The notes: generated by a model from the sequence alone, not told the origin. Shown: positions 1 to 8,900, numbered from the stretch's first letter. The stretch: 64,000 nucleotides of DNA from Actinomycetes bacterium (GCA_023565505.1 JAIMBI010000004.1:85686-149685); one strand, 5' to 3'. Program-made: numbers and translations.

Positions 1-1
1 T

Positions 2-472
2 GTGCCCGTATGGACCCGGCTCCCGCCCCACCCCGCGAAGGATATCGATGTGCTGTTCTATGGGAGTCAGACTCCCCGCCGCCGAGCCGTGCTGGACCGT
101 TTAGCCCAGGCGGGGCTCTCGGTCGTCGCGGCCACGGACGCCTATGGCCTCGCGCGGGATGCCTACCTCGCGCGGAGTCGCGTGGTCCTGAATTGCCACC
201 AGTTTGGTCCCGATGATGCGCCCGAACTGGTGCGCTTGCTCTATCTCTGGGCGAACCGGTGCGCGGTGGTGTCGGAAGCGGCCACGCCGGAGGCCGTGCC
301 CGACGGCTACCACGACGCGGCGGTGTGGGTGCCCTACGAGGCGTTGGCCGAGGCGTGTCACGCGCTGGTGAGGGACGTCGCGCGTCAAGCCCAACTCGGT
401 GACGCCGCTTGGGCGGCGGTCCAGCGGCAGCCCTTTGTCGCGACGCTGGCGCGGGTGCTTACCACCAAATAA
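2..472 (+). CDS. Glycosyltransferase-like protein (C-terminal part)
   Basis: The reading frame is open from the window edge (GTG at base 2), so the 156 visible residues are probably the C-terminal part of a longer protein. Alternating hydrophobic strands and helices resemble the C-terminal half of a Rossmann-type (GT-B) glycosyltransferase: a FYG strand, a segment around residues 55-66 (YLARSRVVLNCH), and AVVSEAA near residue 90. The same layout is found in Glyco_transf_1-like proteins. It runs rightward and its stop overlaps by 14 bp the stop of the leftward tail-fibre gene. Next to receptor-binding genes, a phage-borne glycosyltransferase could modify host surface glycans or the fibre; that role is inferred. 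Confidence 0.5.
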   Translation: MPVWTRLPPHPAKDIDVLFYGSQTPRRRAVLDRLAQAGLSVVAATDAYGLARDAYLARSRVVLNCHQFGPDDAPELVRLLYLWANRCAVVSEAATPEAVPDGYHDAAVWVPYEALAEACHALVRDVARQAQLGDAAWAAVQRQPFVATLARVLTTK

Positions 473-1739
473 TCACCTGCCCGTTGCCGCCGTTGTACGA
501 CCCCCACCCGCCGCCACCGACGCCCGGGGCGGCGGAACTGGTTGCGCCCGCCCCGCCGCCGAGTTGGCCGTTGATCGACCCCGCCGCGCCTCCCGCTGGG
601 CTTGTGCCAGCCTGCCCTGCCGACGACAGCAAGATGCCCGTCCCTGTCGAAACTGCCCCGCCCGAACCGTAGCTAGAGGACGAGGCCGCGCCGCCTCCGG
701 CGCCCGTATAAGTGGTGGAGCCGACCGTGAGCGTGGTGTTCCCGCCCGCAGTGGGTGACGACCCCGAGGTGCCGCCTGCGCCGACCGTGCCGGACACGGT
801 GTCACCGGACGTGACGGGGATCAGATTGGTGAGCACGGTGGCGCCCCCTCCTCCTCCTCTTCCTCCTCCTTCCAGCAAAATGGTTCCGTACACGTAAGGT
901 TGGTTACTGTCGGTATTGGTGTTCGCCCATACCGCCGAACCCGATTGCCCCGCGTTGTAGAACGCCGCCGCCATGAATGTGTTACCAACGTTACCAACCG
1001 GTTGGCCGAACGTGGTGTCGTCTGACACCTGGCCGCTCCATGTGACCGACACCGCGTTATAGGAATAGGAATTCTCCCCAACCACGTTAATACACGAGAC
1101 CGCTTGCGCGGCAAAATTCACGGTCACTGTGCTGCCGCTGGTGGAGGGCAACGCCGTGGCGCCAAATCCGGTGGCACTCGGCGTGACGCCTGCCCCCACG
1201 TCGATGACGAACAACACAGCGTACGTGCCTGCGCTTTGGAATCCTGAGAGGTTAGACAGAGAGACCATCACACTGCCGGTGGTATTGGCGACTGCATAAA
1301 AGCCAAGGATGCCCAGCGAATAGGGCTTACCAGCAGAATTATCGGCTGCGAGGAAGTTGGTTGCCGTCACGGAGCCGACCGTGCAACGCCCGGAGATGGC
1401 ACCGCCAGTCGAATCGGTGGCGTCGCCGTAGAGGACCAGAATGGTATCGCCCGCCGTTACGTTCGCGGTGGTGGACGTGGCCCCCGTGGCGAATGCTAGG
1501 AGCCCCCATGAGGCGCCTTCTCCTCCGCCGCCGCCGCCGCCCGTCAGGAGTGCCTGCAGCCGCGTGACCCCGCTCGGCACGGTGAGGCTGAACGATCCGG
1601 GGGTGGAGAAGGTTTGGCTGCCGCTTCCCGGCACCGCGATGGACTGGTACCATCCCGGCCCTTGTCCCGGCTGTCCAATCCCCTCGTTCAGTTGCCGGAG
1701 CGAGGGATTCGTCAACCCTTTGAGGTCATAGAGGGGCAT
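459..1739 (-). CDS. Glycine-rich tail fibre/adhesin with inserted domain
   Basis: This 426-residue protein is the last of the leftward tail-fibre series. Residues 1-70 hold a short N-terminal region and a segment leading into a run of seven glycines. The C-terminal ~130 residues form a typical glycine-rich phage adhesin with GxGG repeats, ending in VIIWW. Between two polyglycine tracts (about residues 66-73 and 293-301) lies a ~220-residue beta-rich segment. Its DNA (about 870-1500) is visibly less GC-rich than its flanks. Glycine-rich domains of this kind form the receptor-binding tips of phage fibres, so host adhesion is the likely role. The start codon directly follows the stop of the upstream fibre gene. 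Confidence 0.7.
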   Translation of the reverse strand: MPLYDLKGLTNPSLRQLNEGIGQPGQGPGWYQSIAVPGSGSQTFSTPGSFSLTVPSGVTRLQALLTGGGGGGGEGASWGLLAFATGATSTTANVTAGDTILVLYGDATDSTGGAISGRCTVGSVTATNFLAADNSAGKPYSLGILGFYAVANTTGSVMVSLSNLSGFQSAGTYAVLFVIDVGAGVTPSATGFGATALPSTSGSTVTVNFAAQAVSCINVVGENSYSYNAVSVTWSGQVSDDTTFGQPVGNVGNTFMAAAFYNAGQSGSAVWANTNTDSNQPYVYGTILLEGGGRGGGGGATVLTNLIPVTSGDTVSGTVGAGGTSGSSPTAGGNTTLTVGSTTYTGAGGGAASSSSYGSGGAVSTGTGILLSSAGQAGTSPAGGAAGSINGQLGGGAGATSSAAPGVGGGGWGSYNGGNGQVIIWW

Positions 1740-2120
1740 CTACTGCACCTCCGCGCCGGAGATCGTGACCGTGATCGCGTTGGCGGTGCCTTGCACGCCT
1801 TGGATCGTGCCGCTCGGCGGGATGGCGGTGCGCAAACCGGTGAGCACCACCGTATCCTTGGCCGCGACGCTAAACCCGCTGATGATCGCGGTGGCCGCTC
1901 CCGCCGTGCCGCCTGATGGCACCACGTAGAGCGTGATGGTCGCGGCGCTGCTGGTCGTGTTGCACAGCACGATCTCGTTGAGGATGGCCGTGGCATACGG
2001 GCTCGGCACGTTCGCGTCCGAGGCGGGCGCGGTGTAGAGCGTTGCGGCGCTGGTGCCGGGCTGGCCTTGGTAGAGTTGGCGGTAGGAGCCCGTGGCGGCC
2101 GGGGAGACAGCCATGCGCAA
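1740..2120 (-). CDS. Small tail-fibre-associated protein
   Basis: This 126-residue protein is rich in Thr, Ala, Ser and Val, with alternating strand-like segments (NEIVLCNTTSSAATITLYVV) typical of small beta-sandwich fibre or attachment proteins. It is packed between two fibre genes with no intergenic space. No catalytic motif is visible. A structural role at the tail tip is inferred from position and composition. Confidence 0.6.
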   Translation of the reverse strand: MRMAVSPAATGSYRQLYQGQPGTSAATLYTAPASDANVPSPYATAILNEIVLCNTTSSAATITLYVVPSGGTAGAATAIISGFSVAAKDTVVLTGLRTAIPPSGTIQGVQGTANAITVTISGAEVQ

Positions 2121-2126
2121 GCCTCC

Positions 2127-2948
2127 TTAATACCAAAAAAAGCTGATCGGATTCGTGAGCGGGTTGCTGCCCACCGGCACCCCGACGGACCCAGTGCCGA
2201 TCCACAACTGGCCGTCGACCACGGAGAGGGTGCCGGCGCTTGGGACCGCGCTGCTCTGGGCCTCCAGCGTCAGCGTCGGCATCGTCTGTCCCTGCTGCCA
2301 GGTGTTCGCCGTTGCGAGGTCCGGGATCTGCACCCAGCCGCTCCCCGTGCTCTGGTACAGCGTCACCGGCTGGCCGCTCGGCTGGACCGCGATGATCACG
2401 CCCGCCGGGGCCGTGAAGCCCGGCACCGCCGGGAAGACCGGCAATTGCAGGACGGTGCCCGTGGTGTTGACGGTGGGCGCGGTCTGCGTCCCGAGGCTGC
2501 TGTCGGCCGTCGTGTCGGTGTACTCGGTCGTGACGTTGTCCGCGAGCGTCGTCAGGTAGTAGTAGGTGGTCCCGCCCGCTGTGGTCCGATAGATGTCGCG
2601 CGCCACCACGCCTGCCGGGCCGAGCGGGATATTCGTCAAGCTGACCGCGTTGCCCGCCGGATTGACCTCGTTCGAGGGCTGGCCAGCCGCCGTCTGGTTG
2701 CCGCTGTAGTGGATCTGCTGGTCGCCGTCGAGCCACCCCGTGCGGTACACGACGACGTACGCATACGCGCCGTTGAGCGGCCCGCTGGCACTGCTAACCG
2801 TCGCGGTGAGCGCGGGCGGGTTGGCGAGGGGCTGGTAGCAGGCCGCGATCCCGATGTCGTTCTGCCCGCTGAGCGCGGCGAGAACCTGGTTGAGGTCCTG
2901 GGCGCTCGCCGGATTGCCGGGGCTGACCTGATACAGATTCGTCGGCAT
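2127..2948 (-). CDS. Tail fibre protein
   Basis: This 273-residue protein begins MPTNLYQVSPGNPASAQDLN. An N-terminal segment that mentions a pairing or loop over an element such as DLNQVLAALSG is common in phage fibre N-termini that attach to the baseplate. The remainder is strand-rich, with aromatic YYY runs (YYYLTTLADNV) and an FFWY C-terminus. It lies in the fibre cluster distal to the baseplate genes. Host-receptor contact is inferred from position; no enzymatic motif was seen. Confidence 0.65.
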   Translation of the reverse strand: MPTNLYQVSPGNPASAQDLNQVLAALSGQNDIGIAACYQPLANPPALTATVSSASGPLNGAYAYVVVYRTGWLDGDQQIHYSGNQTAAGQPSNEVNPAGNAVSLTNIPLGPAGVVARDIYRTTAGGTTYYYLTTLADNVTTEYTDTTADSSLGTQTAPTVNTTGTVLQLPVFPAVPGFTAPAGVIIAVQPSGQPVTLYQSTGSGWVQIPDLATANTWQQGQTMPTLTLEAQSSAVPSAGTLSVVDGQLWIGTGSVGVPVGSNPLTNPISFFWY

Positions 2949-2963
2949 GGGTCAGACCCCCCT

Positions 2964-3458
2964 TCAGACGGTGATGGTCCACTGCCACTGGACCGTCGTG
3001 CTGGTGCTGGTGCTGACCTCGATGGTCAGCCCCGCGAGATGGGCCCATAAATGACCATCCGCGTCGAATAAGCCCACCTCGCTATAAGCGCCCGCAATGT
3101 TCCCCGCGTTCGCCCCGCCCCACACGGCGGTCCAGATCGGGCTGTTGGGCGTGTCATTGGCGACGCTGAGTTGTGAGCACGGCGTCGAGGTCGCCGAGAC
3201 ACCGTTGAAGAGCGCGGTGTCGCTGGGACTCGGCGTGCCGCTCCCCGTGCCGAGTTCCATGTAATGGGGGAAATGCACGCCTTGGGGGCCGCGATTGATG
3301 GTCCCGGTGAGCCACGCGGCAAGCGCGTTGGCCGCGTAATAGGTAATCTGGTTCGGGAGCCAACCGGTGTCCGTCAGGACCGTGCCATCGGCGACGCGAC
3401 GCGTGATCACGCGTACGCGCCCGTAGACCCGTAGCGCCTCTTTGACAACGGATTGCAA
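2964..3458 (-). CDS. Tail-fibre/baseplate-associated protein, TTG start
   Basis: I place the start at TTG 3458 (LQSVVKEALRVYGRV), nine bases after an AAGGAGG ribosome binding site, giving 164 residues. The frame is open further upstream, but that extension would overlap the rightward moron gene. Residues 85-145 contain an FPHYMELGTGSGTPSPSDTA segment and a 'YSEVGLFDADGHLWAHL' segment. The latter resembles the phage tail collar/fibre motif 'xEVGLFdadG.L.a'. The protein ends in a run of Ser/Thr and VQWQWTITV. It probably belongs to the fibre/collar assembly. Confidence 0.65.
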   Translation of the reverse strand: MQSVVKEALRVYGRVRVITRRVADGTVLTDTGWLPNQITYYAANALAAWLTGTINRGPQGVHFPHYMELGTGSGTPSPSDTALFNGVSATSTPCSQLSVANDTPNSPIWTAVWGGANAGNIAGAYSEVGLFDADGHLWAHLAGLTIEVSTSTSTTVQWQWTITV

Positions 3459-3531
3459 AATCCGTGGCCTCCTTGCTTGGGGTGTCCCCACGGCGGTCGG
3501 TATGATGGATAGCGGAAAGGAGGAACGCCTG

Positions 3532-3783
3532 ATGTTTGATGAATGGGATTGGAGTCGGTGGCTGTTGGCTGGCGGCGCGGCTATTTCCTTCGTGGCAGCC
3601 AGGACCCAAAACGCCAAGACGCGCGCTCAACTGGAACAGGCAGGCTACATCTTGGCCGGCGTGCGCCTGGCGCTGGAAGCCCTGACGCCGCCGCGCTGTC
3701 CGTCCTGTCGTGTCCGGGCCATCCGCCAGAATGGTCAATGGTGCTGTCCGCACGGCCATGGGCTCGTGCCGTGGCAAGCCTGA
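3532..3783 (+). CDS. Moron: small membrane-anchored zinc-ribbon protein
   Basis: This rightward 83-residue gene is wedged between leftward tail genes. The ATG at 3532 follows an AAAGGAGG ribosome binding site. Residues 8-25 (WLLAGGAAISFVAA) form a short hydrophobic segment. The C-terminal half has CPSC near residue 58 and a C-C-P-H-G-H cluster, so a zinc ribbon is likely. Its opposite orientation and self-contained signals fit a lysogenic-conversion (moron) cassette. Function unknown. Confidence 0.6.
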   Translation: MFDEWDWSRWLLAGGAAISFVAARTQNAKTRAQLEQAGYILAGVRLALEALTPPRCPSCRVRAIRQNGQWCCPHGHGLVPWQA

Positions 3784-3786
3784 CCA

Positions 3787-4320
3787 TTACTTGCCGACAA
3801 TCGAGAGGGTGACCGTAAACGACGGCGACGTGCCGCCCACCGTCCAGACGAGTTCCACGGTCGCGCCGAAGCTCACGTTCGTCGTCAAGCCCGCGCCAAT
3901 GCTGGCCGATTGGCTCCCGGTGGCGGTGATTTGCGCCCCGGCCCAGATCTGGTAGGCATTCCCGTTGGGGCCGATCCGGTTCAAGACAAAATTCAACGTC
4001 GGACTGGTGCCGCTGACCGCCGTCACATCGATGTCCAGGGCCAGCTCGGTGAAGGTCCCGACGGCGAGGCTCCCGCTGGTGCCGTTGGCGGTCAGCGTCA
4101 GATTGGCCTGGCTGTAGACCGTGGTCGCGAGCCGCGTGCTGCGCTCGATCACATAGCCGTTCGCATCCGTCTGCTCCGGGACCAAGATGCCGCTCGGTGT
4201 CTGCGTGAATTTCGTCATGGCGACGGCGATGTGATTGTTGGCGTCTTGCACCGCCGCAAGGAACGATGTGTTGGTCGGCCCCGCCGCCAGGAGCGCGGGG
4301 GTCGCGTAGAGTTGGGCCAT
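3787..4320 (-). CDS. Tail-fibre-associated protein
   Basis: This 177-residue protein (start MAQLYATPALLAAGPTN) is mostly beta-strand-like, with a Thr/Ser/Ala-rich tail ending in TVTLSIVGK. It has no cysteines and no catalytic signature. It sits between the moron gene and the LamG gene in the fibre cluster. It is probably a fibre head or baseplate decoration protein. Confidence 0.6.
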   Translation of the reverse strand: MAQLYATPALLAAGPTNTSFLAAVQDANNHIAVAMTKFTQTPSGILVPEQTDANGYVIERSTRLATTVYSQANLTLTANGTSGSLAVGTFTELALDIDVTAVSGTSPTLNFVLNRIGPNGNAYQIWAGAQITATGSQSASIGAGLTTNVSFGATVELVWTVGGTSPSFTVTLSIVGK

Positions 4321-4338
4321 AGGGACCTCCTTAACCCG

Positions 4339-5048
4339 TTAAGCAACTAGGAGGGACCGTGGGCGCGCGAAGAAGTGGCGTTGGACTTGAACAGGGGTCA
4401 ACAGTGCCGGATACAGCGCCACATGCGCGATATTGCCGCCAAAGGGGTTAAAGATCCCTTGGACGCTGTTATAATTCGCCCCAATCCCGAAGGCGTTCGA
4501 TCCAATGTCACCTAATGTCCCGCTCGCGGATAGCGTGCCGTACAACAGGCCATCGAGATACAGACTGAGTAGCGTGGCACCATCGTAAGTCAGGACCGCG
4601 TGATGCCAAGTAGCCGGCGTAACCGGCACGCTTTCGAAGGAATAATCGGTCCCACTACTGTTCTGGAACCGGCACTCCAATGTATTCGTGTTGGCCAGCT
4701 GCAACAAATAGAACTCGCCCCAGGTCGACGCGGACGGATTTGCACCTCTCCCGAACCGATAGCCCGCAATGCCGCCATAAGTCGAGGGATTATTCGGCGG
4801 ATTGAACCATGCTTCCAGCGACAACGGCCCAATCACAGCCGGGACACGGGGCACGATAACCCCGCCGGAGCATGCCATCGCCGTCCCCGGCAAGCCGGGT
4901 GCCGTCGGTTGGCCGAGCGTCACGCCACCTTGGATCGTGCCGTGATGCCCGCCCCCCAATCGTAGGCGGTGGTGCCTTGCGTCTCCATCAGCGGCCAATA
5001 CGCGGCGGGTTTGTCCGCAAGCACCGTCTCGATGTAGGTCAGATCCAT
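4339..5048 (-). CDS. LamG/concanavalin-like tail protein with apparent -1 frameshift
   Basis: The natural start is probably ATG 5048 (MDLTYIETVLADKPAAYWPL), the classic beginning of phage LamG-type proteins. This frame ends at a stop after about 42 codons. The following 'GHHGTIQGGVTLGQP' part lies in the frame one base away. The break falls at a run of six G on the coding strand (complement of 4952..4957); a seventh G would restore one continuous ~236-residue protein. Downstream are the LSLEAWF, WHHAVLTYDG and LYLDGLLYGT motifs typical of the laminin-G sandwich that binds carbohydrate. It could be a sequencing indel, a phase-variable homopolymer or a real lesion. Confidence 0.6.
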
Positions 5049-5057
5049 CGGCTCACT

Positions 5058-5963
5058 TCAGCGCCACACCGTCTCGTTCCACGGAAACCCTTGCGCCGCT
5101 CCCGTCCCGTCCGGCAGCGTCCCGCCCCACACCACGCCCGTCAGGAGCCGCGCCGTGACCGTGGCCGTGTCACCCAGGCTGAGCGTGTCGGCGAGTTGCG
5201 AGGCGAAGACCACCGTGACCAGCACGCCGACCGCCGCGAGCTGCTCCACCATCCCCGCGATCTGGGCCCGGGTGTACACGAAGCCCTGCGGCGGCTGGGT
5301 GGGCCATTGGACCGTGACCGTCATCTGGGCCGGCTCCGGCGTCGTCACGGTGACGGCATAGCCCAGCGCCGCGAACCACTGGGTCAGGCTCACGGCGTTC
5401 GGGCTAGTCAGGAGCGCGAGCCCGTAAATCCGCTCGCTGTACAGCGCATCCGGTTCGCCGCCCAGGCGGGGCACGCCGAGATACGTGCCGACGTGGTCGA
5501 GCCACGGGCCTTCCAGCACCCCGAGCGTCAACCCCACGACATCGGCGTGATGCCGTGCCCATTGATCCGCCACGGGCTTGAGCACCTGCCAGACCGGCGC
5601 GGTGGCCGCATACAGCCAGGGCGTCGCGGTCAGGTCCTGTACCGGCGTCGAACTCGCGGCGGCGGAGCCGGTCTCAATCAGGGCCGTGGCCGCGAGGGAC
5701 GCCAGGGCGGGACTCGCGAGCGTGGCGCCCCACCCCGCCGCCTGGAGGGCTTGGGCGAGTTGCCCCAGCGTGTACTGCGTCAGGTCCCAGGTGCCCGTGC
5801 CGGGGATGGTCAAGAGACTGTCCCGCACCGTGGCCAACGCGGTAGCGCCCGCCGGCGGCGTCAGGTGCAGGGCCGGCACGGCCTGCGGGTCGCGGCTCAG
5901 GTACTGCGGGAGGTCATGCGCCAGCCAGTCGCGCCAGACCCGGTTCAGATCCCGTCGCAGCAT
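5058..5963 (-). CDS. Baseplate/tail protein I-like
   Basis: This 301-residue protein follows the baseplate J gene, the position of P2 gpI-type proteins. Motifs include WLDHVGTYLGVPRLGGEPDA and LYSERIYGLAL near residues 155-185, which match the 'D.iG..lgv.R..gEsDa.YR.Ri' pattern of tail protein I and of Mu gp48-like baseplate proteins. Its role is to join the inner baseplate to fibres. Start ATG 5963 lies 9 bp after the stop of the J gene. Confidence 0.75.
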   Translation of the reverse strand: MLRRDLNRVWRDWLAHDLPQYLSRDPQAVPALHLTPPAGATALATVRDSLLTIPGTGTWDLTQYTLGQLAQALQAAGWGATLASPALASLAATALIETGSAAASSTPVQDLTATPWLYAATAPVWQVLKPVADQWARHHADVVGLTLGVLEGPWLDHVGTYLGVPRLGGEPDALYSERIYGLALLTSPNAVSLTQWFAALGYAVTVTTPEPAQMTVTVQWPTQPPQGFVYTRAQIAGMVEQLAAVGVLVTVVFASQLADTLSLGDTATVTARLLTGVVWGGTLPDGTGAAQGFPWNETVWR

Positions 5964-5972
5964 GGTCGCCTC

Positions 5973-7511
5973 CTAGCCCAGTTGGCTCACGGTGAGCGCC
6001 CCGAGGATGTAGCGCTGGCCCACCACTCCGGCGACGTCGCCGCTGGGCGTCGTCAACTGGGCGTCCGCCACGGTCGGGACAGCGAGAATCGCCCGGAGCA
6101 GTTGCGTCCACGTGATGCCCTGCCCGATGTCCAGCCCGTCGAAGTACGCGGTCACCGCGAGTTCCACGTCGGTTTGCACCATGTCCAGCGTGTAGCCAAC
6201 CTGGGGCAAAATCGCCACCGTGACGGGCTGACTGACCAGGGTCGCCGGCAGCACTTGGCCTTGGATACCGGCGGCCAGCGACCCCGGATGGTAGACGCCC
6301 TGGCTGTCGGTGTAGCCGAAGACGAGGTTGCTGGCATTTTGGAGGAGCGAACTGCTGGGCGGCGTGTTGGCGCTGTTCGCGATCCAGACCGTCGCATACC
6401 CCGGCAGGGCGGCGAAGCCGGTCGAGACGCTTTGGGCAGCCGGTGCGCTGTTCGTCGCCGTCGCGCTGATCGTGACGGTCAGCGTGTTCCCGTTGACCGT
6501 GACCGCCAGCCCGCTCGTCGCCCCGCCGGCGTACGTGATCGTGCCCGTGCTACTGATGGTTCCGAGCAGGAGCGGGTTGTTGGTGGTGCCGACATAGAGG
6601 CCCGTGCCGGTGCTCCCCGTGGGCAGGGTGATCGTCGTGGTGATCGTCTGCCCGGCCGTGACCGTCACGCTCGCCAGCGAGGAGCCGGTCGTCGTCCGCC
6701 CATAGGCGGTTGTAAAGTCGTTTGCCACATAGACGGTGCCGGCCGCGAGACTGGAGCCACTGCCGCCCGCCGTGAGGCTCAGGGGATTGCTCGGATTCGG
6801 CACATAGGTGCCCGTGGCCGCGACGGCGGCGGCGACCTGCTCGGTGACGTAGCCATTGCTATCGGTCACGACGGCGGCCAAGGCCGCCGCCGCGACAGCG
6901 CTCGGCGTGGCCGTCCGCAATTGCGCCAGGGCGGTGGGCACCTGCGCGAGTGCGTCTTGGACCGTCTGCGCATCGGCCCCGGTGATGAACGCCTGCGGAT
7001 TGTTGACGGTCAGACCCGTCAACCCGCTCGGCACGGCCGAGACGATTTGCGTGATGGTGTTCGCCGGCGCATTGCCCTGGGCCCCGGCCTGCGTACAGGT
7101 CACGACGGCCAGCAAACTCGTCTGGCCCGCTGGCCACGTCACGGGCGCGCCCAGCACATAGGTCAATTGGCTGTTCGGGATCGCGACGGTAAACCCTTGT
7201 GGGAGCGTCACCGGACTGCTCGGGGCCGTCGTCACGCTGAACTGGACTTGACCATAGGCGGCTTGCGCCGGCTGTGGCGTGATGCCCAAGACGCGCAGAA
7301 TCAGCGTCTGGATCGTGCCCTCGATGGCGGTGAGGACCTGCTCGCCGAGCTTCTGGCTCTCGATGCCCCAGGTCTCGCACAGCGACCGCAGGACCGACCC
7401 CGGCGTGAAGTCGGTCAGCGTCGGTGCGACCGCTTGGATCGTCTGGATGAGATCCTGCGTGGTCTGCGCCGCAGTCCACGGGACGAAGGCATCCGTCGCC
7501 TGTTGCGCCAT
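5973..7511 (-). CDS. Baseplate J-like protein
   Basis: This 512-residue protein has the hallmarks of the baseplate J family (P2 gpJ, Mu gp47, T4 gp6). The N-terminal segment reads 'LTDFTPGSVLRSLCE' followed by helices. A segment near residue 100 (YGQVQFSVTTAPSSPVTLPQ) precedes an 'AGAQGNAPANTIT' motif. The C-terminal ~90 residues hold a 'DMVQTDVELAVTAYF' segment and 'ILAVPTVADAQLTTP'. Residues 230-370 form a Thr/Gly-rich strand-repeat insertion that makes it longer than P2 gpJ. It forms the baseplate wedge ring that triggers sheath contraction. Confidence 0.9.
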   Translation of the reverse strand: MAQQATDAFVPWTAAQTTQDLIQTIQAVAPTLTDFTPGSVLRSLCETWGIESQKLGEQVLTAIEGTIQTLILRVLGITPQPAQAAYGQVQFSVTTAPSSPVTLPQGFTVAIPNSQLTYVLGAPVTWPAGQTSLLAVVTCTQAGAQGNAPANTITQIVSAVPSGLTGLTVNNPQAFITGADAQTVQDALAQVPTALAQLRTATPSAVAAAALAAVVTDSNGYVTEQVAAAVAATGTYVPNPSNPLSLTAGGSGSSLAAGTVYVANDFTTAYGRTTTGSSLASVTVTAGQTITTTITLPTGSTGTGLYVGTTNNPLLLGTISSTGTITYAGGATSGLAVTVNGNTLTVTISATATNSAPAAQSVSTGFAALPGYATVWIANSANTPPSSSLLQNASNLVFGYTDSQGVYHPGSLAAGIQGQVLPATLVSQPVTVAILPQVGYTLDMVQTDVELAVTAYFDGLDIGQGITWTQLLRAILAVPTVADAQLTTPSGDVAGVVGQRYILGALTVSQLG

Positions 7512-7520
7512 CGTGTCCTC

Positions 7521-8900
7521 CTACGTCAGCGCCACCTGAGTCGCTAGCGTTTGCGCGCCGGGCCGCCCGACGATCTGAATCTGCGCGGTGATCTGGACCA
7601 CGGTGCCCGTGACCCGCACGGTCACCTGCGGTACGCCCGCGACGCGCGGATCCGCCCGGAGCGCTTGCAGGACGTAGCTCCGCAACGCCGTGGCCTGCCC
7701 TACGGGCAGGCCCACCGCGTCCGCGAGCCGACTGCCGTAAGTCGGCTGGAGCGGTACGCCGCCGAGCGCCGTCGCCAGCCGCCGGGCCAACGCTCCCAGC
7801 ACATTCGCGGGGCCGCTGGTTGTGGCGAGGTCGCCCGTCCCTGTCACCACGAACTGCCCCGTGGGGTCCAGGGCGAGATCCGTGCCATAGAGATCCGTGG
7901 GCGCCGGCCGGTCGGCGGGGATTGCGCCCGGCTGAGGCACGTAGAGCGTCTGCCCCGGCTGGAGCACCTGGCTCAACTGCTGCTGCGGGCTTAGCATGAG
8001 GCCAAGGAGGGCACCCGCCTGGTAGCTGGCTTGCCAGCCCGGCGAAATGGTGGCGACCAAGGTGTCGCTGTTCCAGGCGGTGATCGTCTGCACTTCCTGC
8101 TGCCGCCCCGTGGCCGTGGGCTGCTCGGCCACCAGGACCATGCCCGGTTGCACCCAAAACGGGAAGATGTTGTTCAGGGTCACCGTCGTCGCACCGGCGG
8201 TGAGGGGCGGGACGCTAGGCCACGGCCCATTCGCCGGGGCGTTGACGCTCCAGACCGCAAGCGGCGGCCCGTAGACATCCCACAGGCGGCTTGAGATGTA
8301 CGGCGGCCGGAGCGCGTTCGCGGCGACAATGGCCGGCCACGCGTTCGGGTCGCCGAGTTCCCGCGTCGCCAGGGCCACCAGACTGAGGTCCGCCGTCACG
8401 GTGACGGGCTTGAGCGGCGTTGCCGCCGGTTGCGCAGGAGTCGTCACGGGCACGACCGCCAGCCCTTGGAGCACCTGCGTCAAGACGGCGCCGGGATCCG
8501 CCGGGGCATTGGTGCCGAGCACGGGATCCCAGGCTTGCAGGCGACTCAGGGCCGCGTGCGCACCGGCGGTGAGCTGGAGGGTCTGGGTCGGCGCCACAGA
8601 TGGAACTTGTGTCGCCAACTGGATCCACGTCTGCCACGCGGCCGTGACGGCGGGGGCCGCCCACAGCCAGAGGAACACATCGGCGGGGAGCGCCGCGCAG
8701 AGCGCGTCCAGCGTCCACGCTGCCTGATGCGCCACGCGGCGCGCAAGCGTGAGACCGGTCGCGTCGAGGACCGGCGCGGCGGCCCACAGTCGGCTGCCCT
8801 GAATGGCCCATAGTCTCCAAGCGGGTTCCTGGGCCGCCTGCGCCGCGATCCGCTGCGTCACCTGGGGATAGGCTTGCGCGAAGGTCGGGTGGGCCAGCAT
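7521..8900 (-). CDS. gp25-like baseplate wedge protein with LysM-like and N-terminal extension
   Basis: This 459-residue protein has three parts. There is a helical N-terminal ~150 residues; a central part with a LysM-like stretch (VALATRELGDPNAWPAIVAA) and a second 'LQPGQTLYVPQPGA' element; and a C-terminal ~120 residues resembling the GPW/gp25 family (DLALDPTGQFVVTGTGDLAT, then RLATALGGVPLQPTYGSRL). gp25-type proteins are baseplate wedge lysozyme-fold subunits that nucleate the sheath. A free gp25 is normally ~110-140 residues, so this is a fusion. It lies directly upstream of the J gene, as in P2 and Mu. Confidence 0.75.
   Translation of the reverse strand: MLAHPTFAQAYPQVTQRIAAQAAQEPAWRLWAIQGSRLWAAAPVLDATGLTLARRVAHQAAWTLDALCAALPADVFLWLWAAPAVTAAWQTWIQLATQVPSVAPTQTLQLTAGAHAALSRLQAWDPVLGTNAPADPGAVLTQVLQGLAVVPVTTPAQPAATPLKPVTVTADLSLVALATRELGDPNAWPAIVAANALRPPYISSRLWDVYGPPLAVWSVNAPANGPWPSVPPLTAGATTVTLNNIFPFWVQPGMVLVAEQPTATGRQQEVQTITAWNSDTLVATISPGWQASYQAGALLGLMLSPQQQLSQVLQPGQTLYVPQPGAIPADRPAPTDLYGTDLALDPTGQFVVTGTGDLATTSGPANVLGALARRLATALGGVPLQPTYGSRLADAVGLPVGQATALRSYVLQALRADPRVAGVPQVTVRVTGTVVQITAQIQIVGRPGAQTLATQVALT

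Noticed and set aside
3442..3531. Longer N-terminus for the moron gene starting at 3442.
   Set aside because: It would overlap the TTG-start tail gene, whereas ATG 3532 has a good AAAGGAGG site.
4872..7547. Long open frame opposite to the baseplate genes (about 890 codons on the plus strand).
   Set aside because: It is the GC-rich mirror of well-supported baseplate genes: Arg/Gly/His-rich with no domain, no ribosome binding site and no conservation signal.
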